Assembly (NCBI GenBank): GCA_038277395.1
Contig: CM076195.1
Span: 158,195,911-158,259,910, forward strand
DNA from: Dryocosmus kuriphilus
Lineage: Eukaryota > Arthropoda > Insecta > Hymenoptera > Cynipidae
DNA length: 64,000 nt
Reading direction: 5' to 3'
Shown here: positions 50,960 through 62,521 of the stretch, piece by piece
How the letters are laid out: the number at the start of each line of letters is the position of its first letter
Numbering within the stretch: position 1 is the stretch's first letter
Notes under the pieces: model-generated
Told to the model about the DNA's origin: nothing
Database searches by the model: none
The model's input: the letters and a program-made list of their open reading frames with translations, nothing else
Program-made: the position numbers and the translations under genes

Positions 50960-51257
50960 GTAAACATTTTTTTTAGCAATAACAAACTAGTTTGTGAACA
51001 CCTAAGATATATTATTTACAAAGAGAGCAATTAATTTCATACTAGGCAATTCAGACTTTGTTTTTTAACTAATTAACCAACATTTATATGCCTATTCTGA
51101 AACAATAAAAAAAATATATATTTTAACGATGTAGGTAATGAAGTACAATAAAAGAGATTTGTCGAATGTACAACTTTTACATGAGAGAAACTTTTAAAAA
51201 CATTAAAACTTATTTATATTCACTAGAAAATTAAGTGGGTATAATGTTTAAATCGAG

Positions 51258-51452
51258 TACCGTAGAAGCACCTAACTTTGGAAACTTGCTTTAGAAACCT
51301 ATTGTTTCTGCTTCTACATGACTGAAAAATATACAAAACGACAAAAACTTTAAAGTTCAAAGTCAGATATGACATAAAAAGCTAATTTTGTTTTCCAAAA
51401 TAAGTATAAACCCAAGAAAAATAGGTGTCCGAAGTTAGGTAATTCTACAGTA
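51258..51452. mobile_element. small TIR element, 195 bp
   Basis: TACCGTAGAAGCACCTAACTT at the left is the inverse of AAGTTAGGTAATTCTACAGTA at the right (24 bp with three mismatches). The TA ends could be a TA target duplication. The interior is non-coding. Confidence 0.65.
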
Positions 51453-51457
51453 TGACC

Positions 51458-51680
51458 TTAATGCCATGTAACATACTTACGTCCTACGATTCCTACTTTA
51501 CCGACATTTTTTTCGGACCAATTTACCACACGAAATAAGATAATCGTTCCTTATTGCTATTTATTTAGGTTTCTAAATTTTCAACTCGATATCTTATTTC
51601 ATGTGGTCGTAAGCTGGTCCGAAAAAGAATGTTGGTAAAGTAGGAATTGTATGACGTCAGTGTGTGTTACATGACCTTAA
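51458..51680. mobile_element. TTAA-flanked palindromic MITE, copy 2 (223 bp)
   Basis: Same family as 50596-50959: TTAATGCCATGTAACATAC at the left, GTGTTACATGACCTTAA at the right, with ATTCCTACTTTACCGACATT and CAACTCGATATCTTATTTC inside. Shorter than copy 1 because of a central deletion. Confidence 0.8.
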
Positions 51681-52179
51681 AATAAAATGAAAAATAAATG
51701 AATATATACAATTAAATACTAATTAAAATGTAATTAAAATAATATGCGTGATTATCTCACACAAATTATCTGCCTTTTAACTGAACTTTCCTGTTCCTTT
51801 TTACTTTATTATCAGTAAAATTAGTCTTTTCGAAACTTTTTAGGAATCCGGTGAATCAGCGTCGTATCGACTGTGCAGCTACCTGAAAAAAAATTTTACA
51901 GCTTTAAGCTAAAATGATTAATCTTTTGGTATAATATTTGCTAGTTTGCTTCTAAATTGGTTTAAAGATGGTCTCAAAAAAAAGTAAAATAGTAACCATA
52001 TTAAGAAAAGTAATTTAAAAGTAAGTCAAATTTGTAAAAAAGTAACCAACATGAAAAAACAATTTTTTTTAAGCTGAAATTTCACAAGTTTTATAGAGTA
52101 ATAAACAGAATTTTTAATTATTTAGGAAAAGTGTCAAAAAAAAATATCAAACGAAAAGTTAGAACATCACGTATTTTGT

Positions 52180-53030
52180 TTCTTGGGTTTAAACTGAAGA
52201 AACTTTAAACTCAAAATTTAAAATAATATAATAGTTGAATGTTCAAAAGAAAAGAATTAATTTTAAATAAAAATAGTTCAATTATTACGAATCAAAAAAA
52301 GGAGTGTTAAAAAAATAGTTAAGTATCCAACTTTTCAACAAAAAATGTAACAGTTGAAATTTATACCAAAATATTTTAATTTTTAATTTTAAAAAAGTCA
52401 AATTTTTAACAAAAAAGTATTTTTAAATAAGAAGCAATTATATATATTTTTAAATATTAATTTTAAACGGAATAGTTTAATTATTAACAAAATAGTTGGA
52501 TTTTCAAATAAAAAAGGTGAATTCTCAAACGAAAATTTCGAATTTCTTTCTAAGAAAGATTATTTTTCAAAAAAAAAAAAATTGATTTTCAGCCAAACAG
52601 TTGAATTTTCAACTCAAAAAACATGAAAAATGGAACAGATAAATCTTGAACTAAAAATAGTTGAATTTTCAAAAAATCAATAAATAAATTTTGAATCAAA
52701 CATAGTTATACTTTCAATAAACAAAAAGTTAATTTCTTATGGAATAGTTTAATTTTTAACTGAAGAAGATTAATTTTTAACAAAATAGTTGAATTGCCAA
52801 CCCAAAAAAAGAAGTTTTCAATAAAACATTCGAATTTTCACACAAGAAAGATAAATTTTCAACAACATAATTGATTTTGAACCAAGCAGCAGAATTTGTC
52901 AATCAAGAAACATGATTTTTCAACCCAAGATAAATTTCTATCAAAACATCAAAAAATATAGTTCAATCTTCAACTAAAAAAGACTAATTCTCGACCAGAA
53001 ATGGAACAGCTAAATTTTGGGCCGTGAGGT
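52180..53030. repeat. degenerate TTGAATTTTCAA repeat array
   Basis: Loose iterations of AGTTGAATTTTCAAnnAAAAAG at 30-40 bp spacing, plus TTAATTTTTAAC variants. The theme also occurs at 49840-50110 and 53420-53560. Non-coding. Confidence 0.75.
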
Positions 53031-53088
53031 TTAGAACGACACAAAACATGAGTAAATAAACATTATTTTGTTCTTATAAACAAACCTA

Positions 53089-53233
53089 TCACATCTGGAA
53101 CAGCTGTTTCAGATCAGCCAGCGTTAGCTTTGTAGAAGTGAGACTGATGCCGGTGAAGATATCATTAGCTAGCTTTAGTTTCCTATCTTGAAGATCTTTT
53201 ACTCTTTGCTCAATAGTGCCCTTGCATAAAAAT
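53089..53233 (-). CDS. C-terminal exon of a TTF2/lodestar-type SNF2 ATPase
   Basis: On the minus strand, after an acceptor (TTCTTTCAG), the exon reads FLCKGTIEQRVKDLQDRKLK, then LANDIFTG, then STKLTLADLKQLFQM and TGA. The family's C-terminal pattern (RFVC-x-GTVEE, long helix, TKLTLADLRVLFG-like end) matches transcription termination factor 2, a SNF2-family ATPase that releases RNA polymerase II. Only this terminal exon is recognisable. No upstream exon appears to the right, where Penelope-like sequence and simple repeats occupy the expected intron. It could be an intact gene's last exon or a relic. Confidence 0.65.
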
Positions 53234-53584
53234 CTGAAAGAAGAAATTCAAATTTACAAGTTCTATCCCCATCAATTCCTTAGGCTTCATAGTGATCCTA
53301 AAGCGTACTTTAAGGAAATAGGCAGGGATCGCAACAGCTCAAGCCTAAAAAAATAGTACAATAGTAACCATATTTTTGAAAGAAAAGTAACCAAAAAGTA
53401 ACTACAACTAATAACTAAAAGATTAGTTCTCAACCAAAAATGGAACAGCTAAATTTTAAAAAAAAAGAGTAATTTTGAGCCAAAAATAGTTGCGTTAAAA
53501 AAAATTACTTTCCAACCAAAATATTTGAATCTTTCAGCAAAAAAGTTACACTTTCAAACAAAAAAATGAATTTTTAATAAAAAA

Positions 53585-54480
53585 TAGTAATAACAATAAT
53601 ATTTTTCAATATTAAAACCATTTACAAACCAATAAACAAATTTTCTAAGTTTTTTGACAACTTAAAAGATCCTCTTTCTAAGGGTAAGCTTTCGGGGGTA
53701 GTTTATCAATATGATTGTAAGGATTGTAATTTATCGTATGTAGGTGAAACAGGCAGACCAATAGAGATTCGAACACGTGAACATCGTAATTCTATCAATA
53801 ATCCAAGTACTTCAAATCACACTGCCCTCTCGGAACATTATTTTGATACTGGTCATAGTTTTGATTTTGATAACTTTAATATTTTATCAGTTGAAAATAA
53901 TAAAGCTCGCAAAAAAACAATCGAAAACTTTTTCATTAACAAAATCTCTAATAATGTTAACATCAGATATGAAAATAATATCTTACCACAAATTTATAAA
54001 TCTCTTACAAAATATCAAAATTTTAAATACAAATCCCTACATTACCTTCAGGTTTCTCTTTTAATGTTTCTAAATGCAACTTTCACCAGTCTGGTTCTGA
54101 CTTCTGTCCTTTGCTCCGGACTCACTAATGTTTTTGTCCTCCGTCACACTTTTCTAAATTGTTTTATCAATTTTATTCTTGTGAATTTTTTATAAAATTT
54201 CATTCAACGAAGATTTTACGATTGGTATACATAAGTTTTATTTATACTAATCTTGTTTATCGTTCCTTAACTTGACAGGTTACTTTGTTATTATAATTTA
54301 GAAAACATTAATTTTGTTTTAATACTTTAAATAGTCAAATATTTTTTATTTTATCATTGAAAGTGCATCGTTTTCCTATTTGTAATGTTTTAACAATAAA
54401 TTTACTGAAGAGGGCCAATATATGTGGCCGAAACGTTTCCTAATTAATTGATCTTTTTGACTTCTATCTGTCCTTTAACA
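53585..54480 (+). mobile_element. Penelope-like retroelement fragment: GIY-YIG domain and 3' end
   Basis: An open frame from about 53585 to 54051 encodes the GIY-YIG endonuclease part. It includes GKLSGVVYQYDCKDCNLSYV, GETGRPIEIRTREHRNSI (core with conserved Arg and His-x-x), NHTALSEHYFDTGHSFD and NKARKKTIENFFIN. A reverse transcriptase joined to a C-terminal GIY-YIG is the hallmark of Penelope-like elements; the RT itself is missing, so this is a 5'-truncated insertion. About 350 bp of AT-rich 3' sequence follows, ending near a hammerhead-like motif at 54405-54434. Confidence 0.85.
54405..54434 (+). ncRNA. hammerhead-ribozyme-like core at the Penelope 3' end
   Basis: CTGAAGA (54405-54411), then a GGCC/GGCC stem with a nine-base loop, then GAAAC. 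This is the order of a hammerhead core (CUGANGA, stem II, GAAA). Hammerhead motifs are known in Penelope-like elements. One unpaired G lies between CTGAAGA and the stem, and I cannot define stem I or III confidently, so the motif may be decayed. Confidence 0.45.
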
Positions 54481-54904
54481 ACGAGACTGATTTCTACTAA
54501 TACGTACAAGTTCGAAACTAAATTGGAACAAAATTTACCTGAGATGTGCGAAATTTTGCTGATTATAAAAACATTTGTAAATGACGTATTATATACATAT
54601 ATCATCCTTGGTATCAATTTATCCATTATAGAATATTATTTTTAAATTTGAAGCATCATTATGTAAGTGCAAGTGATCAAAGTTATTTTAATCTATAACA
54701 TATATTTTAAATATGTATTATTGTAAGTTTTAAATATAGTTGTGACAAAAATTTGTAGGTTAGAATTTACATACTTACATTAGAGTGTAGAATTTTTTTA
54801 ATGTGTTGAAGGAAAGTGTTCAATTCTATTGTTCCATAATGTTGTATTGTAGTTATGATGATGAAAAAGTTATTAAGAATGTTTTAAATTTAAAATTTTT
54901 CATT

Positions 54905-55135
54905 TCACAGTGGTATAGGAACATCCTATCCACCTGAAGGTGGTATGATCCATGATCCAACTACATGGTCTAGCCATCAGCCCTACCAATTTCGACCCAA
55001 GCCGCGCCTGACCAGCGAATCGTCCATTTTGTAGCAGGTTCGGCGATATAAATTGTGGGTCCCGGCACACATAGAGATCAGTGAGGTGCACACATACTCT
55101 TGGGGCCCCTTCCAGTAGTTATAGATTTCACAGTT
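54905..55135. other. GC-richer unidentified island
   Basis: About 230 bp of markedly higher GC than its surroundings (CCTATCCACCTGAAGGTGG hairpin, CCAAGCCGCGCCTGACC, GCAGGTTCGGCGA). GATCATGGTATGATC-like text recurs at 62656-62670 near the right end of the P-like element, and GGTATGATCCATGATCC occurs here. It might be a SINE or transposon fragment. No RNA polymerase III boxes are convincing. Confidence 0.35.
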
Positions 55136-58100
55136 TCAGGAAGTTTAGATGTTCTCAATAAATTTAAAAGTATTTCATAAAATAATATGTTAAAGTGATA
55201 AAATATTTTTGAGTATAATCAGGTATAATACATACGATAGTTTTTGCCGAAACCACTAGGCAAAACACTCTGCTTTTGACAGGTTTGTAAATACTTACAA
55301 TTTTTACTGAGAGGTTATGTTACCGAACCTGACAAACATACGTATACGGATAACAAACAGTTCCACATAATACAGGTTTAAAAAACGAAATTTTGCATTT
55401 ATTTTTCTGTATTGCAAAACACAAAACAAATTCCAATCTCCTTTCTAAAAATGTATGCTTGCGCGTTTCATGCGCGTAAAAACCTACTTTTTACATCTCT
55501 AATAGGATTACAATAATTATCTTTAAAAATATTGGCCCTTATGTACACCCCAAATGACATCATTCTGAGTATAATTTTATTGATTTTTACCTTTCACAAT
55601 TTATTTAGATTTTGCTTCAAATCTTCATGACGTTTACTAGCTTCATTATCTTGAAATTGAATCTAGCGCCAAGGTAAATCCAAGATGTCGGAATCGCTGG
55701 TCAATTTTTTCTGGGCTTCCTATTGGTTCACTTTTTTTTAGTTGCGCGTGGCTAGACCTTGTACCAGCCCCATGCATCGCCCCCACTTTCCTGTTTCGCG
55801 TACCATCCGGCTCGAGAGGGGAATTTAAACTAATCCACCAGATGGCGCTCTGATTAAGTGGGGTAACTTTTACATTGTTTTGTGTGTTAAAAACGTCAAA
55901 AATGATTTTAAAAACGGGTTTTAACCATTTTAACGGAGAAATTTGTTTAAAAAATTAGTATAGTGTGTAGCCAAGTTAAAATATTACGTGTTGTGATAAT
56001 TGTGAGAATTGTGTTTTAAATAGCAAAAGAATGGGATGCTCATGTGTAGCTCCTGGTTGTAACTCAGGTTATAAAAACAATCCAGAAAAGTGTCACTTTT
56101 TTCTCGTTCCAAAAGACCCTACTCTCATTGCATTATGGCAAAAGGCAATATTAAGAGACGATATTGTTTTAAAATATAAAAGCCCTGTTTGCGAAAAACA
56201 TTTTTTACCCGATGACATAGTATGGTCTTCAGAAGTGCGAGGACCGGATGGAACTGTCATGTCGAAGGTGAGCTTTTGAAAGGTTATTATATTACGTTTA
56301 AGGTAAATATTTAATTAAGATATATAATTAAAAATAGTCTTAAAATTTCAAGAAAAGTTACAAAAATACTTTTCGTCACAATTGTTATTTCATGAGATCA
56401 CTGTTTTTTTCTAAAATTATTTGACAGGTACTTACTCGTGTTTACAAGTTTCAAACTTTAAAATTTTTTCCAGAAAATGCATAAAATGTGGAAGTTACTT
56501 TTTTTTTGTTTTTTCTGTAGAGTTAAAAAATTATATTTAAATATTTACGGAAATTATTTAAAAAATAACGAATTTTCCCTACATTGAGAAAATCGAATTC
56601 TTAGCTTTTTTAAAACATGAGTGCCATTTCATGAATTTTTTAAACTGTTCGTGAGTTTCTTTTCAGGAATTAAAAGAGTTCAAATTATGCTATAAGCTTC
56701 TGGAAAGAAAATTAAATTGTCTCAATTTGTTTCAAAGATGAATTCTTTAGGAACAAAAATTAGTTAATTTTTTATTAATGTAGGTAAATATTCAAATAGC
56801 CGTAACTTTGTATAAAAAATTTTGCGAAACTAAAATACGATCTCATATTTTACCCTACAAGCTAACAAATTTCATGACATCACGTATTTGTTCAGACTGA
56901 CCGATTTCATATGAAATTTGTATAATGTATATATAAACGTAATAATTTTTAGGTAGACTATAAAAGACCTAAATTGAAGAAAGGAGCTCTCCCTAGAATA
57001 TTTCCTAATTGCCCGAAGTATTTAACGAAAGATTCGAAATCAAAGCGAAACCCTCCTAAAAAAAGAATGACTAATCCTTCTAAACCAAAGCACAAACCTC
57101 AAAAAAACATTAATCCACCTGATGAACCTGATCATGTAACCAATCAGTCCAGTGAAATTCCTTCTTTTAATCCACCTGAGGAACCTAATCATGTAACCAA
57201 TCAGTCCAGCGAAATTCCTTCTTTTAATCCACCTGAGGCACCTGAGCATGTAACCAATCAGTCCAGTGAAATTTCTCCCCTTGTTTTTTCCGAAGCTAAT
57301 TTATTTACAGATATATTTAAAGATGAAAAGAGTGTTAAATTTCCTGCTGCCTGGGGAAGGCACGACATAACTGTTGCAAAATCCAAGCTAATTCAGTTTT
57401 CGCAGTGTACTGCGAAATTTATTAACGGGTTTCTTCAACCAGTTTCAATGAAGCAAGTCGTTATTAACGACAATTTAGAGGTGTGGATTGGTGTTATTGG
57501 GAAAACCATGGAATTAGAAAAACTGGGAATTGGAAATAAGGTATCCTCAAAGCACGACATAGAAAAGCTGATTATTGAAGTGGATAAATGGAAAGTATGC
57601 ACTGGTTGTTCAAATCCAGGGGAAAACGAAAATTTTGCAAATTCCGTTACACGTAGGGATAAAGAAGGTTTCCTTAGACACAATGAATGTACATATATTT
57701 TAAATCAAGAGGAACCTAATAAGGAAGGCAAAGACATATGCAAGGCATGCAAACGAGCTGCAGAAACAATGTCTAGAAAAAGAAGAAACTTTGATAAAAC
57801 CGCAAGCTTAATAAATTCAAAAAGAATCAAATTGTTTTATCTTAGTGAAGTTGAAAGAGAGAAGGTCAACTTGTTAAGAAAAAAATTACATAATAACAAA
57901 GTTAAACAAGGAAGACTTTCCGCTCGAATAGACATTTTCAGGAAAGGTCTTGAACGATGTCAAGTGAGAATGTCACAGATGTGTACTTCATCTGTTGAAA
58001 AAATGTTAGCAGAACAAAAAATACCTGCAAATGAATGTGTTGCCATAAAAGAAATTTTTCAAGCAGCTAAATTAAAAAATCCTAAAAATCGAAGATACTC

Positions 58101-59949
58101 TGAGGATTGGTTAACGCTGTGTCTACTTTTACATATGAAGTCGCCTTCAACTTACACTTTTTTACGCGAAAACAACTTTCTTGTATTGCCTTGCAGTAGG
58201 ACAATTCGCAAGTACGTATATATCTCATTATCCTGAATCATATTATTTTAACTCAATTTCATATATGTGGATAAATAAATTTTACTTTCTTACATACAGG
58301 TATTTGTCGATGATTGATACTCCGTGCGGTTTTGACACAAAATTTTTTGAAGTCCTAAAAGTGCATTTTGATGGGAAGTCAGTATTGCAACGATATGGAA
58401 TACTACTTCTTGACGAAATGGGCACAAGAAAAAATATTGCGTTGGATCAGAAGAATATGACTTACAAAGGCTTACAGGATTTTGGCACAAATGAGACTCA
58501 AACTGGCATTTCCGATAAAGCAGACCATGGACTGGTATTAATGTTTCAGCCTCTGTATGATAATAATTATTCTCAACCCATCGCAGTCTTCACGAGTAAA
58601 GGACCTACCATAGGAATCGTCTTAGCCAAACTAATTGTGCAGGTCATAGTTATGCTCGAAAAAGCAGGTGCAATAATGCACGGTGTGGTAAGTGACGGTG
58701 CAAACACAAACCGAAAGTTTTGGACAGAATTGGGAATGTCTGGAAAAAAGTCTAATACCCAAAATTGGTTTACTCATCCAATGGATGAGAAACGCAAAGT
58801 TTTCGCGTTTTCTGATATTTGTCACTTGATGAAAAATGTCCGAAATCGAATGGAGAATAAGAAAGCTCAATTGAAGGTAAAGTATTTTTCTTTTATAATG
58901 TGTAAAATAATCTATATTTTTAATAAAGATTTAAATATTTTATTATAGGTGTCGCCTGATGACTCAGTTATTGACTGGGAATACTTTCATATCCTATATA
59001 ACTCGGATAAACCTCGTCCAGAAGCAAAAAGGCTATGTCCACGTCTTACAAGAAGCCACTTAATACTTAATAGCTTTTCAAAAATGAGAGTACCATATGC
59101 AGTGCAGGTATTGAATTAATTTTAATTATTTCCTCAATGTTGACTGTCATCTGAACTAATAATATTTTTAATTATAGATTCTTAGTAATTCAGTTGCAAA
59201 GGGATTGAGATTTATATAAGGCGTATGATCCTAGATTAAAAAACAGCGAAGCTACTGCTAATTTTTGCGAACGTTTCAACGATTTATTCGACGTTTTAAA
59301 TAATTTGAAATCGGAATCTGGTTTGAAACTGTCAAGTGAAAGCTTCAAGGTTTAAAATAATTTCGATTTTTATAAACACTCTTAACCTACTCGTAAATTT
59401 GAAATTAAAAAATGTGTACAATTTTATTTTGACAAATATTTTTACGCTTTAATATTTATATTTACGATGTTTTATTTATAGACGATTGAGAATTTTCTCG
59501 AATGGCTAAATTCATGGGAACAACGCGTAAATGATGGAAGTTTAACAAAAGATAATTTCTTGACTGAAAATACCTCGGAGGGATTACGAATAACCCTGCA
59601 ATCGACGATTGATTTAACTCGATATTTAATATCCGAATATGAATGCGAATACGTACTTACAGGAAGGATAAATCAAGATCCGCTGGAGGTAATTCTTTTT
59701 ATAATTAAATTTCTTATTTTTTATCTCGCAAAATGTGTAACAAATATTAATATTTTAAATACTTTTTATAGACGCTACAAATGGAATTCACAATTGTATC
59801 ATACTGATACTGTCGGACCAGAAGTTATAAAAAGGACGGTCATTCATTTGTGATCCTTTTCCTAATTTCGTTTCCAAAATACAACCTTATTTTTTTTACT
59901 TTTCCTACAACTTGGGATTCACATTAAATTACATGCGTATTAGGATAAA

Positions 59950-60273
59950 GTGAAAAAAATTTCAAACTTGGTTTACAGGAGAGAAAGTTTTGGTATCTTG
60001 CATTGTTTGGCTGGAAACGACAGTTTTTTATTTGTAATATCGTTCTTTCGATTTAAAAATCCATGCTTTTTATCAGAAACTGTTCAAAACAAAATTTGTA
60101 GACTTTTTTGAGATGAAGAGTTTTACCTTCAAATATTTTTTTCGTATCTCGCATAGTTTAGTCAAAAAATGAATTTCTTAATTCTCACTCACGGGGTCTC
60201 AAAAAGTGGATATTTGATGAAAACTGGGGGGTCGAATTGTACATAAATCTAATACCTTCTCTGATGAGAATGT
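59950..60273 (-). mobile_element. foldback-family right-end fragment nested in the last P-transposase intron
   Basis: Ends with AATACCTTCTCTGATGAGAATGT, the terminus seen at 42440, preceded by GGGGTCTCAAAA-GTGGA and the repeat text CAAAACAAAATTTGTAGAC. It is a truncated copy of the 39.7-42.4 kb family inserted between exons 6 and 7. Confidence 0.8.
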
Positions 60274-60319
60274 AAAAATTACATTACTAAAACTAATAAT
60301 TTTACAAATGAAATTCTCA

Positions 60320-60705
60320 CATACGTCGCAAATCGATTTTAAAAATAGTGCATTGTCATCCTAGTGGGGAATCAAGTAGTCCCTTGCGAGTTTAACATAC
60401 TATTCTCTTGAAATACCACGAACAGAAATGCGATTTTGAGGGCCTGTTAGGAATCTGTGGAAACGGTCGTGGAATCAAACGTTCCTACAGTTTCCGGACA
60501 AGCTCCCAAAATCGCATTTCCCGCGCGACTATCAAAGAAATAATTTTTTCACTGCCTCGTAATACGTATCTGTTAACAAAGATTTTTTTAAAACTTTCAA
60601 ATAAATTTTCACATCGATTTGCGACATTGAATTCTTATTTTGGCTATCTGGAACCCTCACTGAGGGAATTTAAATCAATCTGAGTTTCAGATGGCCAAAA
60701 TGCGA
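60320..60705. repeat. hairpin-rich insertion in the same intron
   Basis: Three inverted pairs: GTCGCAAATCGAT (60328) with ATCGATTTGCGAC (60613); AAATGCGATTTTG (60427) with CAAAATCGCATTT (60512); TTTTGGCTATCTG (60638) with CAGATGGCCAAAA (60689). This looks like a small non-autonomous element. No coding role. Confidence 0.55.
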
Positions 60706-61607
60706 ACTAGACATAACAAATGGATGTAGAAACTTATCATTATATCTTCCTAGTAAAGGGATATCTTTATATTTTTGTTATGTGGGAATTTTTCCAATAT
60801 TCTTTGATTCATTTTCTCTAGAGATTTTTTGGAACTGTGCGCATGGCTGGAGGCAGTAATGATCACCCGGCAACTCCAACATTCTTACAAATCTACAAGA
60901 TTTTAACCATGTTCAGCATTCTAAAACCTCCAAAATCCGGAAATTGCTCCTCTCCAATTGAACCGATTGAAACTAAATCTTCTGCTCCTCTAATGTCAAT
61001 CACAAGATTAAAAGAAATTTATGGAACGCATAAAAAGACTAAATCAAAGGCACTAAATGAAATTAAGGAAAAGCTAAACGTTGTTATAAACGCAGATGCT
61101 GATTTCTCTGATTTCACAAATGCTGTCGATCATGACTACATCCTTCCTGAAGTGGTTGATTGTCTTGTTTATTACAGCACAGGCCTTTTATGCAAACGTT
61201 TGCAATCGTATATCAGGTGTGCAGTTTGCCGTGCTGCTTTTCTCTCTTCTGTAGATAATAGTGGAGAAGCGCTAATGGACCATCAACCAATAGGAATGTT
61301 AGCCAACGAAGATGGCCTTATCCACCCCAGCAGTCGCCTTTTTAATTTAATACGAATTATTGAACGTTCTTTTGTTGAAAATTGTAAATTCAAAGATGTT
61401 TATCATTTAGTTCTAAACGACATAACAGAAAACAATGTATTTTCATTTCCCTGTGAGGAACATACTTCAGAAATAATCTCCATTGTTATACACACTTACT
61501 TAACGTTTAGAATGCGTGAATTAGCGAGAAATGAAATGCTACAAATTCGCGATCAGGAAAAACTCAATCTCGCGAAAAAAAAACTTGCAAGACTATGCTC
61601 AGTCTAA

Positions 61608-62521
61608 TGTAACTTTCATTGAAAATTGAAAATCACTTCATATTATGTTTAAGTTTACTTGTATATATTTATATTTAATATAATAAATACATATATTTTT
61701 AAATTAATATTGTCTTATTTATTTAACACAAGAGAATATTCATAATTGTACATTTAAATATTTTTTAGTATTCAATTCCTACATAATTTGGCTAAAAATT
61801 ATGATAATAAAAATTATCAGCTTTTAAAACAATAAAAATTAAATTTAACTTATCGTTTATTGAAACAAATGTTCATCATTTTAGATTTAAATACTATTTT
61901 ACATTTAATTCCATTATAATCTGTCTTTAACCTATGCAATAATAACAATTATATATTTTTCATAACAATTATAATTTTTTTAATATCAAAAAGAATCTTG
62001 TATCGTTAATTTTTTGAAAAAAATATTCATCATTATGAATTTAAATATTACTCAATATTTAATTAAGTTAAATTTGGATAAAAATTAGATAACAATGTTT
62101 AAGAAAGGAGTTGTATCGACCCTCAGTTAAAGTAATATTTGAATGCTGATGGTGTAATTGGCTTCAGGGTTAAAACTCAAATGACCCCAAAGCCAATTAC
62201 ACCATCAGCATTCAAATATTAGATAACAATAACAATTAAATATAATCTAGAAAAAGTGTAAACTTTGAAATTATTAACACTCATTTGATATAAAAACAAT
62301 ATAAAAGTAAATAATAAAATGCCAAATTTGAAATCTCAGAAGGTGGATTTAAATGTTCAATTTTGTTAATGTTCACCTGCGATTTTGCTTACTCTTTTAA
62401 TTTATTAAATATTTTTAGTCACAGTATTGCTAAAAAAAAATATATCCGCATGATTTTTGCAAACAGCATCAAGTTTTTAATTGTTTTTTAATGTTTCGTT
62501 TTACCTATGCATGCAATACAA
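61608..62521. other. 3' region of the P-like element, AT-rich
   Basis: Follows the transposase stop. It contains a polyadenylation-type AATAAA at 61682 and the 32-bp perfect inverted repeat described separately. No other gene. Confidence 0.6.
62133..62221. repeat. perfect 32-bp inverted repeat near the P-like 3' end
   Basis: TAATATTTGAATGCTGATGG with TGTAATTGGCTT (62133-62164) is exactly reverse-complemented at 62190-62221. The 25-base spacer contains GGGTT...GACCCC, which could extend the stem with mismatches. P elements have internal inverted repeats near their ends that bind host or transposase proteins; whether this is equivalent is inference. Confidence 0.85.

Larger units (their letters stand above)
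56031..61607 (+). pseudogene. P-element/THAP9-type transposase, seven exons, one frameshift
   Basis: Exons: 56031-56267, 56953-58211, 58300-58876, 58949-59107, 59178-59349, 59482-59688, 60822-61607 (TAA). Phases agree throughout except exon 5. The N-terminus is a THAP zinc finger (CVAPGC...CEKHF), which binds transposon DNA. Next come three copies of a 19-20 residue unit (NPPxxPxHVTNQSSEIPSF), a Cys-rich stretch (CTGC...CKAC), a coiled segment, and the RNase H-like catalytic region (DEMGTRK, VSDGANTNRKFW, FSDICHLMKNVRN). The P-family block LTGRINQDPLE|RFFG spans the last splice junction. P-type transposases use GTP as cofactor. Exon 5 has one extra A at 59214 (TTT-A-TATAAG), giving LRFI-stop; without it the frame reads YKAYDPRLKNSEATANF. 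Total would be about 1,130 residues, longer than human THAP9. AATAAA at 61682. Confidence 0.88.

Noticed and set aside
51821..51882. Minus-strand exon-like block after TTTTTTTTCAG reading SCTVDTTLIHRIPKKFRKD then TAA
   Set aside because: The acceptor is good, but no partner exon or family is visible and the TTF2-like exon upstream on this strand already ends in its own stop.
54905..55135. tRNA or tRNA-derived SINE
   Set aside because: GGTTCGGCGA resembles a B box, but no A box, cloverleaf or poly(A)/T tail can be drawn.
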